A DNA stretch of 12,357 nucleotides, taken from positions 1 through 12,357 of the forward strand of contig CAZLZJ010000063.1 in NCBI GenBank assembly GCA_964563975.1, in the 5' to 3' direction. The DNA is from JAAYJR01 sp964563975. Lineage in GTDB: Bacteria; Bacteroidota; Bacteroidia; Bacteroidales; Prolixibacteraceae. The translations under genes and the position numbers were made by a program. A model generated the notes under the pieces. It saw nothing but the letters and a program-made list of their open reading frames with translations. It did no database searches and had not been told where the DNA came from. This document shows positions 8,133 through 12,357 of this stretch, piece by piece; position 1 is the first letter of the stretch, and every line of letters starts with the position of its first letter.

Positions 8133-8155
8133 TGGCATAAATTTTTAAAATGCCA
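8133..8155. promoter_or_regulatory. Inverted repeat TGGCAT-N11-ATGCCA between ligA and M20 gene
   Basis: Perfect 6-bp arms separated by an AT-only 11-bp spacer lie in the 193-bp divergent gap, 103 bp from the ligA start and 69 bp from the amidohydrolase start. The geometry suits a dimeric regulator operator or a weak hairpin. There is no following T-run that would make it a terminator. I saw no convincing TAnnTTTG box in this gap, and nothing else recognisable. Confidence 0.3.
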
Positions 8156-8223
8156 ATTTAGTTGGTAAAAATAGTTAATTTCAGGAAGTAAGGCTTTCAA
8201 AAAAAAACCACAAAAACTAAAAT

Positions 8224-9558
8224 ATGCTAAGAATATTTTTTTTAACTTTTTTAATCATGGCCAGCCATAAAATATCTTTCGCTCAAATTATTGATAAAAT
8301 TAACAGAGAAGCTTGTAATCAGGTTGAATATGCTTACAGCTTGTGTCGCCACCTTCATAAGAACCCTGAACTTTCATTTCAGGAGAAAGAGACTGCCGCC
8401 CGGATGGCTGCGGAGCTTGAGGAAGCCGGTTTTGAAGTGATGCGGAATTTTTCGGGTACCAGTGTGGCAGGAGTATTGAAAAACGGTGAAGGTCCTGTTA
8501 TATTGCTACGCACAGATATGGATGCTTTGCCGGTTAAGGAGAAAACCGGGCTTGAGTTTAGCAGTGTTAAAGTTGCTACAGACAGGGAGGGAAATGAAGT
8601 TCCTGTTATGCATGCTTGCGGGCACGATATCCATATGTCTGTTTGGGTTGGCACTATTCGAACTTTAATTGCTTTAAAAGACCATTGGAATGGCACCATA
8701 GTTGTGATTGCCCAGCAGGCAGAGGAGTTCAGCGGCGGTGCAGGAGAAGCTGTCGAGGCAGGTCTTTTCAGGAAATTTCCCGTACCTGATTATGCAATGG
8801 CTTTTCATATTAATCCCGAACTGGAAGCCGGCAAAATCGGATTGGTGAAGGGACCTGTTTTTGCAGGAGTGAAGAGTGTTGAGATAACAGTATACGGAAA
8901 GGGAGGGCATGGGGCTTATCCTGAGAAATGTATTGATCCGGTGATAGTTGCATCGCGCATAGTTCTTAATCTGCAAACTATAGTGAGCCGGGAGATAAAT
9001 CCCCTTGATCCGGTAGTTGTTACTGTAGGGTCAATTCAGGGGGGAACTCAGGCTAATATAATTCCTGATCAGGTTAAGATGAAGCTTACACTTCGTTATT
9101 ATAAAGATGAGGTGATAGAAAAAGTTATTGATGCTATCAGAAGGATCAGTAATGCTGCAGCTGCAATGGCAGGACTTGGAGAAGATCTGCTGCCCGAAAT
9201 TGATGTGTCGTCCGTTGAAACACCTCCGGTGATTAATAATCCGGAATTGACCGGCAGGATTCACCAATTTGCAGACAATATAATCGGGGCGGATAATATT
9301 GCAGAAGTTTCTCCTGCTATGGTGGGAGAGGATTTTGGAAAGTATGGAAGAACACCTGAAAAAGTACCAATATCTCTTATTTGGTTAGGAAGCACCGATC
9401 CTGAATTAATGAAAAAACTAAAAAAAGAAGGTAAAGAACCATTTCCATTACATTCTCCTTATCTTAATCCTGATTATCAAAAGACAATAGAGACCGGAAT
9501 AAGGGTAATGGCCGGAAATGTAATAGGTTTGACTGCATCCGGAGAGAATCATAAATAA
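8224..9558 (+). CDS. Exported M20-family amidohydrolase
   Basis: A metallo-amidohydrolase of the M20 aminoacylase/hippurate hydrolase type, which releases amino acids from N-acyl derivatives. The 444-residue product starts with a likely signal peptide: MLR, a hydrophobic run, and a plausible cut after SFA20, so it probably acts in the periplasm. Metal and catalytic elements are DMDALPVKE (98-106), the ACGHD ligands Cys132 and His134, AEE (166-168) with the general base and metal ligand, His195 in FHINPE, and His410 in LHSP. The lid/dimerisation domain carries GKGGHGAYP (225-233) and GGTQANIIPD (273-282). An odd point is QQAEE where most relatives have QPAEE. It is followed by a 198-bp gap before the next operon, so it may be transcribed alone. 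N-acyl substrate and directionality in vivo are unknown; a peptidase role is less likely. Confidence 0.9.
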   Translation: MLRIFFLTFLIMASHKISFAQIIDKINREACNQVEYAYSLCRHLHKNPELSFQEKETAARMAAELEEAGFEVMRNFSGTSVAGVLKNGEGPVILLRTDMDALPVKEKTGLEFSSVKVATDREGNEVPVMHACGHDIHMSVWVGTIRTLIALKDHWNGTIVVIAQQAEEFSGGAGEAVEAGLFRKFPVPDYAMAFHINPELEAGKIGLVKGPVFAGVKSVEITVYGKGGHGAYPEKCIDPVIVASRIVLNLQTIVSREINPLDPVVVTVGSIQGGTQANIIPDQVKMKLTLRYYKDEVIEKVIDAIRRISNAAAAMAGLGEDLLPEIDVSSVETPPVINNPELTGRIHQFADNIIGADNIAEVSPAMVGEDFGKYGRTPEKVPISLIWLGSTDPELMKKLKKEGKEPFPLHSPYLNPDYQKTIETGIRVMAGNVIGLTASGENHK

Positions 9559-9684
9559 AAATCATCATAAATATAATTATTAAGAGATATGTTTTACAGC
9601 AGATTTTGTTAAATAATTACTATTTTATAATCCTGTTAATCATATCAATATAATTTTCTTTGAAATTGTGAGTTTTTAATTTTC

Positions 9685-9696
9685 GTGTACGTACAC
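9685..9696. promoter_or_regulatory. Perfect 12-bp palindrome GTGTACGTACAC, candidate operator
   Basis: A self-complementary 12-mer with a central CG, in the gap before the Gfo/Idh/MocA gene. It ends 31 bp upstream of a TAGTTTTG -7 box, a position suited to a regulator acting on that promoter. LacI-family operators often have a central CG, and the TGTACGTACA core also resembles GntR-type AraR operators. No regulator gene is in the window, so the binding protein is unknown. Confidence 0.45.
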
Positions 9697-9727
9697 AATT
9701 TTGTTTTTTATTTGATAATCATTTAGA

Positions 9728-9735
9728 TAGTTTTG
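9728..9735 (+). promoter_or_regulatory. Candidate -7 box (TAGTTTTG) for the oxidoreductase-deacetylase operon
   Basis: Exact match to TAnnTTTG, 21 bp before the ATG at 9757, giving a predicted leader of about 15 nt. TTTG sequences occur at 9700-9703 and 9711-9714, but neither has the standard spacing for a -33 element, which fits a promoter that needs an activator. The rest of the 9559-9756 gap is AT-rich with no other recognisable signal. Confidence 0.42.
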
Positions 9736-9756
9736 TAAATAATAAATAATAATATA

Positions 9757-11109
9757 ATGGAAAAAAATAACGATAACAGAAGAGAGTTTATAAAAAAATC
9801 TGCCGCGGCTTCAGCTGCATTAATGATAGGCGGAGTGTTGCCCGGCTTCAGCGCTGCAAGCTATAAAAGGATTTCCGGTGCCAATAGTATACTTCGTGCT
9901 TCCGTAGTCGGGGTTTATTCCCGGGGAAATGCACTTGCCCAGAATTTTGCTTTCCAGGAAAACTGTGATGTTATTCACATCTGTGATGTTGATTCCCGGG
10001 CAGTTGATAAGTGTATTGCAAATGTTAAAAAAGTACAGGATGTTGCGCCAACAGGTTTTGGAGATTTCAGAAAATCTCTTGAAAACAAAGATATAGATTT
10101 AGTGGTGATAGCAATGCCTGATCATTGGCATGCCCCGGCAGCGCTTTTGGCAATGCAGGCAGGTAAGCATGTGTATCTGGAAAAACCATGCAGTCACAAC
10201 CCTAATGAAGGTGAGATGCTGGTAAAAGCAGCTGCCAGATATGGCAAATCGGTGCAGATGGGAAATCAGCGCAGGTCATGGCCAAATATAATTAAAGGTA
10301 TCGGTGAGCTGAAAGCAGGTATTATAGGTCGTCCATATTTTGGGAAAGGATGGTATTCGGCCAATCGCGGATCTATTGGTATTGGAAAAGTTGCACCCGT
10401 ACCCGGATGGCTTAACTGGGATCTTTGGCAGGGGCCTGCTCCCAGAAGAGAATTCAGAGATAATATAGTTCATTATAACTGGCATTGGTTTTGGCACTGG
10501 GGTACCGGTGAAGCATTGAATAACGGTACGCATATGATTGACATCTTAAGGTGGGGTTTTGGTGTTGATTATCCTGTCAAAGTTAGTTCGAACGGAGGCA
10601 GGTTTTGTTTTAATGATGATTGGGAAACTCCTGACACCCAGGTAATCAATCTTGACTTTAAAGAGGGTGTTTCCATGACCTGGGAGGGCAGAAGCTGCAA
10701 TGGCAAGCATGTTGAAGGTGCAGCTGTCGGAGCTATATTTTATGGTGAAGAGGGAAGTTTGATGATTACAGGAGGAAACAGCTACACCGTATTTGATCTG
10801 AAAAATAAAATCATAAAAGAGGAAAAAGACACTAAAACAGTTGATCCCCGCGATACTGCAAATCCGTCGAGTCATCTTGATGCACTTCATATACGTAATT
10901 TCTTTAATAATATCGTATCAGGAGAGAAGCTTGCCGCAGATATCGATTCGGGCCACAAGAGCACATTGCTGGTACAACTTGGAAATATTGCCCAGCAGGT
11001 GGGCCATTCGCTTGAAACAAACCCGTTAAACGGTCATATTATTGGTGATAAAGAGGCAAAAAAATTGTGGTCGCGGAAATATGAAAAAGGCTGGGAGATG
11101 AAATTATAA
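9757..11109 (+). CDS. Tat-exported Gfo/Idh/MocA-family oxidoreductase
   Basis: An NAD(P)-dependent sugar oxidoreductase-like protein, probably periplasmic. The 450-residue product opens with a twin-arginine signal (RREFIKKS at 8-15, then a weakly hydrophobic Ala-rich stretch to about 34). Tat export of this family with the cofactor already bound is known for glucose-fructose oxidoreductase. The Rossmann part shows VVGVYSRG (50-57), where relatives usually have GxGGRG, then CDVDSR (76-81), and the family EKP motif at 142-144. The C-terminal substrate domain carries HWFWHWGTGEALNNGTHMID (243-262), with the likely catalytic His259, and LRWGFGVDYP (264-273). The NagA-like gene follows after 16 bp in the same operon. 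Some Gfo/Idh/MocA relatives are NAD-dependent glycosidases (GH109, GH188), so it could be a hydrolase rather than a net oxidoreductase; the substrate is not readable. Confidence 0.88.
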   Translation: MEKNNDNRREFIKKSAAASAALMIGGVLPGFSAASYKRISGANSILRASVVGVYSRGNALAQNFAFQENCDVIHICDVDSRAVDKCIANVKKVQDVAPTGFGDFRKSLENKDIDLVVIAMPDHWHAPAALLAMQAGKHVYLEKPCSHNPNEGEMLVKAAARYGKSVQMGNQRRSWPNIIKGIGELKAGIIGRPYFGKGWYSANRGSIGIGKVAPVPGWLNWDLWQGPAPRREFRDNIVHYNWHWFWHWGTGEALNNGTHMIDILRWGFGVDYPVKVSSNGGRFCFNDDWETPDTQVINLDFKEGVSMTWEGRSCNGKHVEGAAVGAIFYGEEGSLMITGGNSYTVFDLKNKIIKEEKDTKTVDPRDTANPSSHLDALHIRNFFNNIVSGEKLAADIDSGHKSTLLVQLGNIAQQVGHSLETNPLNGHIIGDKEAKKLWSRKYEKGWEMKL

Positions 11110-11125
11110 TTTTAATCAAATTATT

Positions 11126-12357
11126 ATGAGTAAAAAAAAGATTTATAGTCAGGTTTTTAAAAGTACATTCTTTACTTTTATTTTTCTTACACTGGCAAAT
11201 ATGATTAATGCTCAGCAGATAATAAACGGCATACACTATTATACAGGGAAACCTGTGGATATTACCGTTGAAAATGGGCTGATAGTTGAAATAAAAGAGA
11301 CTGACCGGACTGCGGATGGTGATCTTGTATATATTGCGCCCGGTTTTTTTGATAATCAGGTAAATGGGTTTGCCGGTGTATCATTTGCATTTGGTGACAG
11401 CGACCTTGACAGTAAAGGAATAGAAAAGGCAACAAGTGAATTGTGGAAAGTGGGGGTTACAACTTATTTGCCCACTTTAACCACGAACAGCTTAGATGTG
11501 CTTATAAAAAACTTTTCTATTCTTGCTGAAACAGCTGATGAAAAGAGATTATTAGGGTCTATACCGGGCTTTCACCTTGAAGGTCCCTATATTAATCCTG
11601 AAGATGGATATAGAGGTGCCCATCCAAAGAGGTACGTTAAACTTCCCGACTGGAATGAGTTTATGAAACTTTACAATGCTGCTGGTGGCAAAATTATGCA
11701 GGTAACCGTGGCCCCGGAGATGGAAGGAGGGCTTGATTTTGTTTCTAACTGCACAAATAAGGGAATAGTTGTTGCCTTAGGGCACCACAATGCTCCGGCC
11801 GCTACTGTTGAAGCAGCAATTACCCGGGGTGCAAGGATTGCAACCCATCTGGGAAATGGCGCGGCTAACACGATAAACAGACACTATAACCCTTTCTGGT
11901 CGCAACTTTCGGACGACAGGTTTATGATAAGCATTATTTGTGACGGTTTTCACTTGCTGCCTGAAGAGATTAGAGTATTTTATAAGGTTAAGGGAGTCAA
12001 CAATACAGTAATTACCTCTGATGTTACAAGCTATGCAGCTTTGGAGCCGGGTGAGTATCAAACTGAAACCGGCGAAACAATAGAATTGACAAAAGAGGGA
12101 ATGCTTCGCTATCCTGCTCAAAATGTTCTTTATGGCTCTGCATCGCCAATTACCAAAGGAGTGGGTTATATAATGAAAGTAACAGGCTGTACATTAGGTG
12201 AAGCAGTGCAAATGGCCAGTACCAATCCTGCCAGATTATACGGTCTTAATGATCGTGGTGAGTTACTGCCGGGGAGACGCGCAGATCTGATACTGTTTAC
12301 TTTGGATGATTATAATGTTAATATCAAAAAAACTTTTGTAAAAGGAGAGTTAGTTTA
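11126..12357 (+). CDS. Signal-peptide-bearing NagA-like deacetylase
   Basis: Amidohydrolase-superfamily protein related to N-acetylglucosamine-6-phosphate deacetylase. 410 codons are present, and the window ends on TA, most likely the first two bases of the stop. The N-terminus has a lysine-rich start, a hydrophobic stretch (10-24) and a likely cut after INA29, which cytosolic NagA lacks. NagA landmarks follow: APGFFDNQVNGFAG (71-84), HLEGPY with metal ligand Glu152, GHHNA with His220, THLGNGAA with His241, CDGFHL (272-277), SDVTS with the probable catalytic Asp299, and the C-terminal STNPARLYGL (365-374) and GRRADLILF (383-391). In place of THLYNAM it has THLGNGAA, but Arg252 sits where, from memory, NagA places its phosphate-contacting arginine. 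Co-transcription with the exported oxidoreductase suggests a shared substrate, perhaps an N-acetylated sugar derivative; this is inference. Confidence 0.87.
   Translation, partial: MSKKKIYSQVFKSTFFTFIFLTLANMINAQQIINGIHYYTGKPVDITVENGLIVEIKETDRTADGDLVYIAPGFFDNQVNGFAGVSFAFGDSDLDSKGIEKATSELWKVGVTTYLPTLTTNSLDVLIKNFSILAETADEKRLLGSIPGFHLEGPYINPEDGYRGAHPKRYVKLPDWNEFMKLYNAAGGKIMQVTVAPEMEGGLDFVSNCTNKGIVVALGHHNAPAATVEAAITRGARIATHLGNGAANTINRHYNPFWSQLSDDRFMISIICDGFHLLPEEIRVFYKVKGVNNTVITSDVTSYAALEPGEYQTETGETIELTKEGMLRYPAQNVLYGSASPITKGVGYIMKVTGCTLGEAVQMASTNPARLYGLNDRGELLPGRRADLILFTLDDYNVNIKKTFVKGELV

Noticed and set aside
9757..11109. Calling the oxidoreductase a GH109 N-acetylgalactosaminidase
   Set aside because: It shares Tat export and the general fold, but the motifs seen (EKP, HWFWHWGTGE..NNGTHMID) mark the broad Gfo/Idh/MocA family and do not establish GH109 activity.
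11126..12357. NagA-like gene as a truncated pseudogene because no stop is seen
   Set aside because: The family C-terminus is complete and the window ends on TA in the next codon, most likely the start of a stop codon.

Overview
The window looks like chromosomal DNA from a member of the Bacteroidota, probably a Bacteroidales or Marinilabiliales-type organism. The DNA is AT-rich and the start codons have A-rich leaders without clear Shine-Dalgarno sequences. Several intergenic gaps carry matches to the TAnnTTTG -7 promoter box of this phylum, and the gene families fit (FHS-type sugar symporter, exported Gfo/Idh/MocA oxidoreductase, signal-peptide-bearing amidohydrolases). These are inferences from composition and motifs, not a taxonomic search. 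Coding density is high: eight protein genes, two of them cut by the window edges. I see no rRNA, tRNA, CRISPR array or insertion sequence.

Layout. Bases 1-1008 (minus) hold most of a GHMP kinase that closely resembles plant glucuronokinase. It sits 18 bp downstream of an acyl-CoA ligase gene (1027-2931, minus) in an apparent two-gene operon. A short divergent promoter region separates these from galK (3139-4299, plus) and an FHS-family glucose/galactose transporter (4314-5534, plus), which form a galactose uptake and phosphorylation operon. The transporter gene converges on ligA (5493-8030, minus), and the two overlap by 42 bp at their 3' ends. Divergent from ligA lies an exported M20 amidohydrolase (8224-9558, plus). 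After a 198-bp gap containing a perfect 12-bp palindrome and a good -7 box comes a two-gene operon: a Tat-signal Gfo/Idh/MocA oxidoreductase (9757-11109) and a signal-peptide-bearing NagA-like deacetylase (11126 to the window end).

How the genes fit together. GalK and the symporter make an obvious functional pair: uptake of galactose, then its phosphorylation to galactose-1-phosphate. The right-hand third encodes three enzymes that all carry export signals, suggesting processing of N-acylated amino acids or modified (amino) sugars outside the cytoplasm. The substrate cannot be read from the sequence. LigA is a housekeeping enzyme with an unusual architecture. At 845 residues it is about 175 longer than usual, and the extra length is explained by an ancient, in-frame tandem duplication of the helix-hairpin-helix domain. 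The two copies have degenerated in complementary halves. This is the most distinctive observation in the window.
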